The position numbers and the translations under genes were made by a program. Positions 1-7,219 of a stretch of DNA of 18,291 nt are shown here, one piece after another (within the stretch, counting starts at the first letter, position 1; each line of letters opens with the position of its first letter). The DNA comes from CAZIMM01 sp964540415 (GTDB lineage Bacteria; Bacillota; Clostridia; Oscillospirales; Acutalibacteraceae). The notes beneath the pieces were generated by a model that was not told where the DNA came from, made no database searches, and worked only from the letters and a program-made list of their open reading frames with translations. The stretch spans positions 1-18,291 of the forward strand of contig CAZIMM010000041.1 of the NCBI GenBank assembly GCA_964540415.1, given 5' to 3'.

Positions 1-921
1 GGATATGTCTTTTCAAGAGAAGGAGTTTATCTTTGTCTTTCCGAGGACTTTGAATCCGTTGAGCTTCACTGCCCCGGGGATGTTCCCTGTGCCGCGCCCG
101 CGCAGTACCTCCTGATGCTTGCGTACAGATACACCCTCATTGCAAACGGCAACCTGCTTCTTCATTCCGCCGCGGTCATTCACCGCGAAAGCGGAATCAT
201 GTTCTGCGGACTCTCGGGCGCCGGTAAAAGCACTCAGGCAGCGCTGTGGCGCGACAATCTCAGTGCGTGGGCAATCAATTTTGACCAGCCGTGCGTGATT
301 TTCGACGGTGAAACGCCTCTTGTTCACGGCTCACCGTGGAGCGGCAAAGAGCATTGCTTCATCAACAGCTGCGCTCCCCTCAGGGCAATTGTGTTTGTTG
401 AACAGGCAAAGAAGAACGAAGCGCGTCTTTTGTCTAATGCAGAGGCATTCTCTCGGCTTTACCTGAACAACTATGTTTTTCCGATAACCGAAGGCATTGA
501 AGCACAGTATTCGGAAAACATTGAGCATCTTGCCCGAACCGTGCCCTCCTATGTGCTTGAATGCACAATATCCGAGGACGCGGTGAAGGCCGTCTACTCC
601 GCCGTTTTCGGCAACGACTATAACGAAACAAAGAGGAAATGCAAAATGACATACAAAAGAAAAGACACCTTTATACTGCGTGAGATTGCCGGAGACCATC
701 TTATTGTTGCGCGCGGACCGGAGTCAATCAATTACGGTGCGGTGCTCGTCCTCAACGATTCCGGCACCTTCCTTTGGAACCTGCTTGACAAGCCCGTCAC
801 GGTTGACGACCTTGTGAAGGCTCTTGCGGACAAGTATTCGCTGGATGTTGAGCTTGCACACGCAGATGTCATAAAATACATTGATAAGCTCGTCGAAAAC
901 AAGCTTGTGGATGTGGATTGA
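1..921 (+). CDS. HPr-kinase-like P-loop domain fused to a PqqD-like RiPP recognition domain (5' partial)
   Basis: The frame is open from base 1, so the N-terminus lies outside the window; 306 residues are visible. Residues about 50-78 read LLLHSAAV...CGLSGAGKST, an HPr kinase/phosphorylase-type P-loop, followed by an HPrK-like stretch (DQPCVIFDG...PWSGKEH) near 94-120. After a linker near residue 216, the last 85-90 residues look like a PqqD/RRE domain (ILREIAGDHLIVARGP...LNDSGTFLWNLLDKPVTVDDLV), the small winged-helix fold that binds RiPP leader peptides. Stand-alone HprK-like kinases in lasso-peptide clusters phosphorylate a precursor serine, so this domain may act on the peptide or serve another ATP-dependent role. 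An internal ATG at 646 with AGAGG 9 nt upstream could give a free PqqD protein of 91 residues. The gene sits 12 nt before the radical SAM gene. Domain calls are by eye; P-loop sure, substrate unknown. Confidence 0.8.
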   Translation, partial: GYVFSREGVYLCLSEDFESVELHCPGDVPCAAPAQYLLMLAYRYTLIANGNLLLHSAAVIHRESGIMFCGLSGAGKSTQAALWRDNLSAWAINFDQPCVIFDGETPLVHGSPWSGKEHCFINSCAPLRAIVFVEQAKKNEARLLSNAEAFSRLYLNNYVFPITEGIEAQYSENIEHLARTVPSYVLECTISEDAVKAVYSAVFGNDYNETKRKCKMTYKRKDTFILREIAGDHLIVARGPESINYGAVLVLNDSGTFLWNLLDKPVTVDDLVKALADKYSLDVELAHADVIKYIDKLVENKLVDVD

Positions 922-933
922 GAAGGAGCCCTC

Positions 934-2085
934 ATGTCTGAACTCTATGATTTGCTGAAGAAAAATCCGGATATGAAAAACTATTTGGGTGTGTACTTTT
1001 CAAACACCACAAGGGCAAGAAGACAGCTGTTCAGCTTCACCATACAGCTGCTTCCGCTTTGCAATTTGCAATGCAAAATGTGCTATGCCCGTATGACACC
1101 CGATGAAATACAAGCCGAGGGAAGGCACATACTGTCCTTTGAGGAATGGAAGCCGCTTATTGACGAGTTTGCCGAAAACGGGGTATTTTCGGCGAGCTTC
1201 ACGGGCGGCGAATGCACACTTCATCCGGATTTTTGCAAAATATATTCCTATTGCTATGACAAGGGAATGTCAGCTTCAATTCTCACAAACGGCACTCACA
1301 TCACTGACGAGATTTTCACCCTGTGGACACAAAAGCCCCCCTCATCGCTTTATATCACTCTTTACGGCGCGTCTGCCGAAACATATGAAAAGCTTTGCAA
1401 CAACAGAAATGCATTTGAAGACGCTTACAGAAACATCAGGCGCCTCAAGGAATACGGCTTCAATGTGGCGGCTCAGTACACTGCCGTCAAAGACAATATT
1501 GATGACCTTTTTCAGACCTATCTTTTCACAAAGGAACTGGGTATCGGATTTAACCACACGAGCATGCTTTCCGATTTTGACCGTTGCTCCTCCGAAACAA
1601 TTGATGCAAACGGCATTGACGATGAAGAATATGCCCGCATTCTGGACAGAATCCGTTGCGATGCCGCCGGAATTGAATATACAGATGATTATGTGAGACC
1701 CGAAACTTTTTCAACTCCTCACAGCAATGTCCCCGAGAAGGGCATTTTTTGCGGAGCGGCAAGAAACGCCTGCTACATCAACTGGAGGGGCGATATGCAG
1801 CCCTGCGTCACGCTTGACGGAATTGTCCGTCATCCGCTTGTTGACGGCTTGATGAACTGCTGGAAAGACATTTCCGAGTGGGCGTGCGATGTGCCATCAC
1901 TTGCCGAATGCGAAAGATGCATCTTCAGAAGCCATTGCCTGACCTGCGTTGCCGCGCATTTCAACGACACAGGAAAAATGGGCGTTGTCTCTCCCCGTCT
2001 TTGCTGGAAGGTGAAATATCCGCAGAAGGCAGCGGAAGCGCAAAAGCGCTATGATGACCTGCAGAAAAAACGGAATGTCGATTGA
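934..2085 (+). CDS. Radical SAM/SPASM peptide-modifying enzyme
   Basis: A 383-residue protein. It has the radical SAM signature CNLQCKMC (C43, C47, C50), which binds the [4Fe-4S] cluster that cleaves S-adenosylmethionine, and a TGGE motif at 90-93 that usually contacts SAM. The C-terminal part holds a SPASM set: C273, C291 (GDMQPC), C326, C329, C335, C338 and C357, with C280 extra. These would bind two auxiliary iron-sulfur clusters. SPASM enzymes install thioether or C-C crosslinks, epimerise residues or otherwise act on RiPP precursors, usually with a PqqD-type partner, which the preceding gene supplies. The start is well supported: AGAAGGAG lies 5 nt before ATG. The C-terminus overlaps the start of the LanM-like gene, which suggests translational coupling. 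The exact reaction cannot be read from the sequence. Confidence 0.9.
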   Translation: MSELYDLLKKNPDMKNYLGVYFSNTTRARRQLFSFTIQLLPLCNLQCKMCYARMTPDEIQAEGRHILSFEEWKPLIDEFAENGVFSASFTGGECTLHPDFCKIYSYCYDKGMSASILTNGTHITDEIFTLWTQKPPSSLYITLYGASAETYEKLCNNRNAFEDAYRNIRRLKEYGFNVAAQYTAVKDNIDDLFQTYLFTKELGIGFNHTSMLSDFDRCSSETIDANGIDDEEYARILDRIRCDAAGIEYTDDYVRPETFSTPHSNVPEKGIFCGAARNACYINWRGDMQPCVTLDGIVRHPLVDGLMNCWKDISEWACDVPSLAECERCIFRSHCLTCVAAHFNDTGKMGVVSPRLCWKVKYPQKAAEAQKRYDDLQKKRNVD

Positions 2086-4258
2086 ACGAAAAGAAATAGG
2101 TGACCGTCACAACGGCAGGGCAACCGAACTTGTCAGGGAAGGCACCGATGAATATATTCGCAAGCCGCGCACCGCAGAGATTGAACGTGCGTGGCAAACC
2201 TTCCTGCATTCGTTGCGTTCGGAAGGTTTTATTTTTGCTCCCTCAAGCGTCAATGTTCTGCACGAGGGCGCGGATTTTCACGATGTTGAAATTGTGAAGC
2301 ACACGCCCGCACGGGACAAAGCGCAGGTCTGCGATTATTTCCGCCGTTGCGGAGCACTTTTGTTCTTTGCCTATCTGTTCAATTCAACCGACCTGCACTG
2401 TGAGAATCTCATTGCCTGCGCGGACTCCCCTGTTCTTGTTGACCTTGAGACCCTGCTCACCGGTGAAATTGTCAGACGTGTCGGTTATTCTTCCCTTAGG
2501 AGCCTTTCGGACAGCGTGATGAACAGCAAGCTTTTGCCGAACAGGTCACTTATCGATGATGAGCCGACCGACCTCGGCGGATTGACGGGGAGCAATTCCG
2601 AAAGCAAAAATCTGATTTTTCTTGACGGAACGCCTCAGGCGGCGTATGATTATGAGGAACAGCTGCTTGAGGGCTTCGACGCGGCATACAACTTTGCAAT
2701 GAAAAATCGCGATTTCATTGCCGGGCAGCTTCATTTGTTTGACACCTGTGCCTTCAGACAAATTCTGCGTCCCACGCAAACCTACGGCAAGATTATAACT
2801 CTCGTTGAAAGGCAGGACGATGCCGCAAAGCTTTCTCTTGCCCATGCGCTTCTTGCCCGGGCATACAAAAACGACATTGACCCGAACAGAATCAACGTGA
2901 TGCGCGACATACTCAATGAGGAAATCGAAGCGGTTTTGAGAAGTGATGTTCCGCTGTTTTTTACACGCGGAAATTCGTGCGATTTGTGCTCCGAAAGCGG
3001 CAGGGAAGCAAAGAACTTTTTGTCGCTCTCCCCTGTTGACAAGGCTCTGAAAAGACTTGATGAGCTGAATCAAACCGACCTGCTTTCGCAGTGCCGCGTT
3101 ATTTCGCAAGCTCTTGCGTCAACACGTCCTCTTGAAAAGAAAACCGTCTTTGTCAAAAGCGGAAATTCGGCAATTGAGACAATTGAAAATATTCTCTACG
3201 ATACATTTATTCCTTCGCTTGCAAGCGGATATATTGCAACAGACCTTGAGCAAAACGGAAATGTTTTTTTCAAGAGCGTAGGTCCCGGTCTTTACGGCGG
3301 CATCTGCGGCATTATGTGTTGCTGTGCGGCGATTCACCGAAAAACCGGCAGCAGTCTTTCGCTTGAGCGTCTTTCAAGGCTTCTTGAGCTTTATGATTCA
3401 ATTATGTACACTGACTGTCCGGTCGGTCTGACGCCGGAAAACTGTTCGCTTGTCGACGGTGCTTCCGGGCTTATTGCGGCACTTCTTCACATTTCGGAGC
3501 TGACCGGCGACAGCAAATTCTCCGTTCGTGCCGAAAAGCTTGCCTCGCGTCTTTTGGTTGATGACGAAATAACCGATATCGGCGACGTCCTCGGCGGAAT
3601 TGCCGCTGTCTGCCTGCAGCTACCGAAGCTGCCGAAAGAAATTGCTCTTCCGCTTGCAAATGCGCTTGCCGCACCGCTGTGCAACTGCAAGCCGACACTC
3701 ACAGGTGTTGCCCACGGCGCTGCCGGAATTGCACTCGCCATGGGAGCTGTGCAGTCCGTCACCGGCGGCAACGCTTTTGATGAAAAAATCATCTCCCTGC
3801 TTGAATGGGAAAACGAATATTTTGACACTGCCGCCGGAAACTGGCGTGATTTGCGAAGCACCGAAAAAGTGAGATATATGAACGGCTGGTGCTCCGGCGC
3901 ACCGGGAATCGGTATGGCAAGAAAGCAACTTTCGCAATACTGTGAAAGCAGTAAAATCCGGAATATTTGCTCACAGGATATTGCACGGGCTGTCGCCTGC
4001 ATCAACACCCGGAAGCCCGCCAAAAGGGACAGTCTTTGCTGCGGGTCTTCCTCACAGCTGATGGCGGCAAGCGCTTTGGGCATCGCGGCAAACGAGATAT
4101 ATTCTTCTGTTGAGGAAAAGGTCCTCAACGGAGAAGCACAGCTGTTCCACCCGCTTGACACCTGCGACATGAATTCCGGACTGATGCAGGGCTTTGCCGG
4201 CATCGGGTATGCACTTGCCATGTACGGCGACGAAAAAAGCGGAGGTATGCTGATTTGA
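2051..4258 (+). CDS. Truncated class II lanthionine synthetase (LanM-like), lacking the N-terminal domain
   Basis: 735 residues. LanM enzymes phosphorylate and eliminate water from Ser/Thr in a precursor, then cyclise with Cys to form lanthionine. The dehydratase signatures appear in order: GDRHNGR (D18, H20), KPR (K38), DLHCEN (D114, H116, N119), VDLE (D131, E133) and RQILRPTQTY (R236/R240, T242). The cyclase half, from about residue 405, has glycine-rich helices, the conserved AHG (H555) and apparent zinc ligands C614 (WCSG) and C663/C664 (CCG). Canonical LanM proteins have about 200-250 residues before GDxH; here there are about 16, and the DNA upstream encodes the radical SAM protein, so this is a real absence and not a start error. 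Start 2051 (ATGATG) is the longest option; ATG 2075 is also possible. Both overlap the upstream gene and neither has a strong RBS. Confidence 0.88.
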   Translation: MMTCRKNGMSIERKEIGDRHNGRATELVREGTDEYIRKPRTAEIERAWQTFLHSLRSEGFIFAPSSVNVLHEGADFHDVEIVKHTPARDKAQVCDYFRRCGALLFFAYLFNSTDLHCENLIACADSPVLVDLETLLTGEIVRRVGYSSLRSLSDSVMNSKLLPNRSLIDDEPTDLGGLTGSNSESKNLIFLDGTPQAAYDYEEQLLEGFDAAYNFAMKNRDFIAGQLHLFDTCAFRQILRPTQTYGKIITLVERQDDAAKLSLAHALLARAYKNDIDPNRINVMRDILNEEIEAVLRSDVPLFFTRGNSCDLCSESGREAKNFLSLSPVDKALKRLDELNQTDLLSQCRVISQALASTRPLEKKTVFVKSGNSAIETIENILYDTFIPSLASGYIATDLEQNGNVFFKSVGPGLYGGICGIMCCCAAIHRKTGSSLSLERLSRLLELYDSIMYTDCPVGLTPENCSLVDGASGLIAALLHISELTGDSKFSVRAEKLASRLLVDDEITDIGDVLGGIAAVCLQLPKLPKEIALPLANALAAPLCNCKPTLTGVAHGAAGIALAMGAVQSVTGGNAFDEKIISLLEWENEYFDTAAGNWRDLRSTEKVRYMNGWCSGAPGIGMARKQLSQYCESSKIRNICSQDIARAVACINTRKPAKRDSLCCGSSSQLMAASALGIAANEIYSSVEEKVLNGEAQLFHPLDTCDMNSGLMQGFAGIGYALAMYGDEKSGGMLI

Positions 4259-4740
4259 GCATTGACGAAAACGGTTTTTCCGTTTATATGGATGAGCTGA
4301 TGCCGCTGATACTCGAATCGCTCGGGAACGGTCAGACGGTGCTGATGAAGGTACGCGGCAACAGTATGTTTCCGTTTTTGCTTGATGCACGCGACACCGT
4401 GTTTTTTGCGCCGCTTGACGGGCACACGCCGCAACGCGGAGATATTTTCCTTTTTCAGCGCGCAAACGGCGGCTGTGTGATGCACAGAGTTTATTCGGTT
4501 GACAGTGACGGCGTTATGGATTTTCTCGGCGACGCACAGTATGTGCTCGAAAAGGGAATCCGCCCGGGTCAACTTGTCGCGTATGTGCCGAAGGTTATCA
4601 GAAAGGGCAAGACCGTGCTCTGCAACAAGGGCGCATGGCGCAGAGCAATGACGTTTTATATGCTTCTTAAAATTAAATGTCCGAAGTTTGCACGGTTGAT
4701 TTACCGCCTCTGCTACCACGCAGTGAACATTTTCCGGTGA
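4255..4740 (+). CDS. S24/S26-family serine peptidase (SipW/signal-peptidase-like), candidate leader protease
   Basis: 161 residues from a TTG start that overlaps the LanM stop (TTGA), with GGAGG at 4241-4245, 9 nt upstream. Motifs follow signal-peptidase order: VRGNSMFP (S37, the likely nucleophile), RGDIFLF (about 61-67) and VMHRVYSV (H77). Histidine replaces the lysine of typical bacterial signal peptidase I, as in S26B/SipW/ER-type enzymes. No clear N-terminal membrane anchor is visible. The C-terminal 35 residues are basic and amphipathic (RRAMTFYMLLKIK...), which may bind the membrane. Similar peptidases occur beside PqqD and HprK proteins in Firmicutes RiPP clusters. Since the adjacent exporter has no C39 domain, this protein is the best candidate here for leader removal; that role is an inference. 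Confidence 0.8.
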   Translation: MSIDENGFSVYMDELMPLILESLGNGQTVLMKVRGNSMFPFLLDARDTVFFAPLDGHTPQRGDIFLFQRANGGCVMHRVYSVDSDGVMDFLGDAQYVLEKGIRPGQLVAYVPKVIRKGKTVLCNKGAWRRAMTFYMLLKIKCPKFARLIYRLCYHAVNIFR

Positions 4741-4805
4741 GCGATGTGAAAATAACATATTCCGACGTTCGTCGTCAGCCAAAAGAACCGCAAGGAGAAC
4801 ACGAA

Positions 4806-6521
4806 ATGAAAACAAAGCTGAAAAAAATTCTGAAGCTGTTCAAAAACTGGGATGAAACAAGCGACTACATCAAATGGATGTGGAAGCTTATATCCCGATT
4901 CAAGAGCAACATTTTAATAATGATGATGATAAGTCTGATTTCACTTGTCATCTCTTATGTGAGCACCATCATCGGCAAATATGTTGTTGACGGTGCGACT
5001 GTCGGCGCATTGAGCTTTCGAAACATGGCATATATGTGCGTAACTACTCTCGTTTCAATAATCATCGGCATCGGCAGCAAAATTCTGAGCGATTACATAA
5101 ACGAGAAGTTCTCTTTCGGGATGCGCACCGAAATGTTTTCAGCCATTCAGCGCAGTGCGTGGAAGGACGTGACAAAGTTTCACAGCGGCGACCTTGTAAC
5201 GCGCCTGACGAGCGACATTTCCTCTCTGTCCGGCGGACTGATTTCCTTCATCCCGAGCACGGTTCTGACCTTCATCCGTCTGATTATCGCCTTTTGCATC
5301 CTCTTTTACTACGACCGCGTTATGGCATTTTTTGCACTTTTCATCGGTCCGATTGGTGCTGCGTGCGCATTGTTCTTTAAGGAAAAATACAAAAAATATC
5401 AGCTCCTTTTGCGTGAAAACGAATCAGAATACCGCTCCTTTATGCAGGAGGTTCTTGCAAACCTGACTGTTATCAAGGCATTCCAGCGTGAGGACAGCAA
5501 CGATGCCACTATGGAAGAAATGCGTCAGAAACGCCTGAATGCGATTTTCAGAAGCTCACGTCTGAGCGCACTTATGGGCGCACTCATGAGAATAGTTTAC
5601 AGCATCGGTTACGTTGTTGCCTTCTGCTGGGGCGCATACCGCATCTCAAAGGGCTCCATAACCTACGGCACACTCACCGTTTTCATTTCCCTTGTTTCGC
5701 AGGTGCAGGGCTCGGTGAGCGGTCTGTCAAGCATTATTCCTCAGTTCTACAGCATGCTCATTTCCGCAAGGAGAATCCGCGAGGTTGCCGACATTGAAAA
5801 CGAAAAATACGCAGACAATGAAGATGTACCGAAAAAAGTCGGCGTAAAAATCGAAAACATTGACTTCTCATATGCAACCGAAAAGGTTCTTTCAAATGTC
5901 AATCTGTGTGTAAAGCCGGGCGAGAGAGTCGGCATTGTCGGCAGCTCCGGTGCCGGAAAAACAACACTCATACGTCTGCTGATGGCGCTTGTGTCACCGG
6001 ACACGGGCAGCATCAAATACATCAAGGACGGAGACGAGGATGAAATCGCCTGCCCGTCATCAAGGCGCTTCATCTCGTATGTTCCTCAAGGCAACACGCT
6101 TATGTCCGGAACAATCAAAAAGAATCTGCTCACCGGCAAGGAGGATGCAACCGAGAGTGAAATGTACCGAGCACTGATTATGGCGGGTGCATATGAGTTT
6201 GTTCAGAAGCTTCCGTCCAAACTCAACACAGTCATTTCCGAAAAGGCAGGCGGAATTTCCGAGGGTCAGGCACAGCGAATTGCAATTGCACGCGCAATCA
6301 TCCGCAACAAACCCGTTCTGATTCTCGACGAGGCAACGAGCGCGCTTGACGAAAACACGGAGTCTCAGGTGCTCAAGAACATCACGGAGATTTGCAAGGA
6401 GCAAACCTGCTTCATCATCACTCACCGCCGTTCAATGCTCAAATACTGCGACCGGGTTGTTGAGCTGTTCGACGACGGCACGGCGACGGTAAGAGACAAC
6501 ACTCCGGCAAATCAGGATTAA
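4806..6521 (+). CDS. ABC exporter, fused transmembrane and ATPase domains
   Basis: 571 residues from ATG 4806, preceded by AAGGAG. An in-frame upstream ATG at 4677 lies inside the peptidase gene and has no comparable RBS, so 4806 is preferred. Residues about 30-320 form a six-helix ABC exporter membrane domain. The ATPase has Walker A GSSGAGKTT (379-387), a Q-loop in SYVPQGN (about 424-430), signature ISEGQ (484-488; usual form LSGGQ), Walker B VLILDEATSALD (504-515) and H-loop H540. No N-terminal C39 peptidase is present. As last gene of the operon it most likely exports the modified peptide as a homodimer. The ATP-site residues are intact apart from the G-to-E change in the signature. Confidence 0.92.
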   Translation: MKTKLKKILKLFKNWDETSDYIKWMWKLISRFKSNILIMMMISLISLVISYVSTIIGKYVVDGATVGALSFRNMAYMCVTTLVSIIIGIGSKILSDYINEKFSFGMRTEMFSAIQRSAWKDVTKFHSGDLVTRLTSDISSLSGGLISFIPSTVLTFIRLIIAFCILFYYDRVMAFFALFIGPIGAACALFFKEKYKKYQLLLRENESEYRSFMQEVLANLTVIKAFQREDSNDATMEEMRQKRLNAIFRSSRLSALMGALMRIVYSIGYVVAFCWGAYRISKGSITYGTLTVFISLVSQVQGSVSGLSSIIPQFYSMLISARRIREVADIENEKYADNEDVPKKVGVKIENIDFSYATEKVLSNVNLCVKPGERVGIVGSSGAGKTTLIRLLMALVSPDTGSIKYIKDGDEDEIACPSSRRFISYVPQGNTLMSGTIKKNLLTGKEDATESEMYRALIMAGAYEFVQKLPSKLNTVISEKAGGISEGQAQRIAIARAIIRNKPVLILDEATSALDENTESQVLKNITEICKEQTCFIITHRRSMLKYCDRVVELFDDGTATVRDNTPANQD

Positions 6522-6532
6522 TAGAATCACGG

Positions 6533-6575
6533 CAGCGGCTCAAGCGATTGTTTGAGCCGCTGTCACTCTTTTCAA
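6533..6575 (+). terminator. Intrinsic terminator of the RiPP operon
   Basis: A perfect 11-bp stem, CAGCGGCTCAA at 6533-6543 and TTGAGCCGCTG at 6552-6562, closes an 8-nt loop 12 nt after the ABC exporter stop codon. The following sequence (TCACTCTTTTC) is only moderately T-rich, so termination may be incomplete. Confidence 0.75.
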
Positions 6576-6594
6576 AAGAATCGGGGGTTTTAAG

Positions 6595-6622
6595 TTGCTG
6601 AACTATTTTGCCGGGTTATAAT
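6595..6622 (+). promoter_or_regulatory. Possible weak promoter
   Basis: TTGCTG at 6595-6600 and TATAAT at 6617-6622 are 16 bp apart. The -10 box is consensus but the -35 matches only three of six positions. It would transcribe the AT-rich region ahead of the stronger promoter at 6764. A short hairpin (GGTGTT/AACACC, 6661-6678) lies downstream. Function is uncertain. Confidence 0.3.
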
Positions 6623-6763
6623 GTTTATCATTGAAATTACATGTGAGTTCACGTCAATCCGGTGTTGCGGCAAACACCATTCTGCATAAAATCTGCTAAG
6701 TGTCGCGATAAGTGCATTTTTATATTGAAATTTTCAAAAAAATTATGAACTGATAAATTTTTA

Positions 6764-6792
6764 TTGACATAAAAATATTTCCGTGATATTAT
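6764..6792 (+). promoter_or_regulatory. Strong sigma-A-type promoter of the DUF6514-like unit
   Basis: TTGACA at 6764-6769, a 17-bp spacer, and TATTAT at 6787-6792, within AT-rich DNA. The start point would be near 6799, giving a leader of about 65 nt to the ATG at 6865. Confidence 0.75.
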
Positions 6793-6864
6793 GTCACCAT
6801 GGAGGCCACATCGAAAAGCACAAATTATTTCACAACTGTATGAAATTTTCATGGGGGGAGAAGT

Positions 6865-7107
6865 ATGAACGAAGCCGAGTATGAAATTACATCAATGAAA
6901 ATGTCAGACGGATATTCGGATGAATTCACAACATACGGTATTTGCATTTTTTTGAATAATAATAATCAAAGAAACATTATTTATCACTGTGCAGATGTTT
7001 CCACATAGCGCTGCGCTGTGGAAAAACTGATATCTGCGCTCATTGAAGAAAATACTCCCGTTACTCACTTGCACTATGCCGTCATGGAATTCATCGGTTC
7101 AATTTGA
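6865..7107 (+). pseudogene. DUF6514-like small protein gene interrupted by an in-frame amber codon
   Basis: ATG 6865 has a strong RBS (GGGGGAG, 4 nt upstream) and opens a 47-codon frame ending at TAG 7006-7008. Read through that codon, the same frame continues for 32 more codons to TGA 7105-7107. The joined product of about 80 residues (TYGICIF ... CADVST, then CAVEKLISAL ... THLHYAVMEFI) resembles small Clostridia proteins annotated DUF6514: a YGI strand, a D(I/V)S turn, a helix V-KL(I/V), and a final HL..V.(E)DF(I/L) helix. The gene keeps a consensus promoter and a matching terminator. The simplest reading is a recent nonsense mutation; a functional 47-residue product or readthrough is possible. 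TAG ends other genes here (GtrA, BceA), so genome-wide amber recoding is unlikely. The family call is by eye and the function unknown. Confidence 0.6.
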
Positions 7108-7176
7108 TGTCCGGAGAACATTCTGTTATGCAAAATCAGCACATCGCGTGCACCATCCGTAATTATAAAAAACACA

Positions 7177-7219
7177 GCATCCGCTGAAAGGTAAGCCTTA
7201 CCTTTGCGGGTGCTTTTTT
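7177..7219 (+). terminator. Strong intrinsic terminator after the DUF6514-like gene
   Basis: Outer stem GCATCCGC (7177-7184) pairs with GCGGGTGC (7206-7213, one G-U), and inner stem AAAGGTAA pairs with TTACCTTT, with a two-base bulge between. Six T residues follow directly (7214-7219). It lies 70 nt after the TGA at 7107. Confidence 0.9.

Noticed and set aside
115..117. ATG 115 as the true start of the first gene
   Set aside because: The same frame is open upstream to base 1 with protein-like sequence, there is no RBS before 115, and HPrK-like proteins have an extra N-terminal part; the gene is cut by the window edge.
4677..4805. Longer start for the ABC exporter at 4677
   Set aside because: It would overlap the peptidase gene by 64 nt and add a non-family extension; ATG 4806 has AAGGAG upstream and a typical N-terminus.
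3487..4815. A 442-codon minus-strand frame opposite the LanM and peptidase genes
   Set aside because: It lies antisense to well-supported genes with family motifs, and its translation is Cys/Arg/Ser-rich with no recognisable domain.
6799..6843. A 14-codon frame in the leader of the DUF6514-like unit
   Set aside because: It starts at the expected transcription start, has no RBS, and shows no leader-peptide features.
6865..7107. Genome-wide recoding of TAG to an amino acid
   Set aside because: TAG ends the GtrA-family gene (12294-12296) and the BceA-type gene (14947-14949) at the expected positions, so it works as a stop here.
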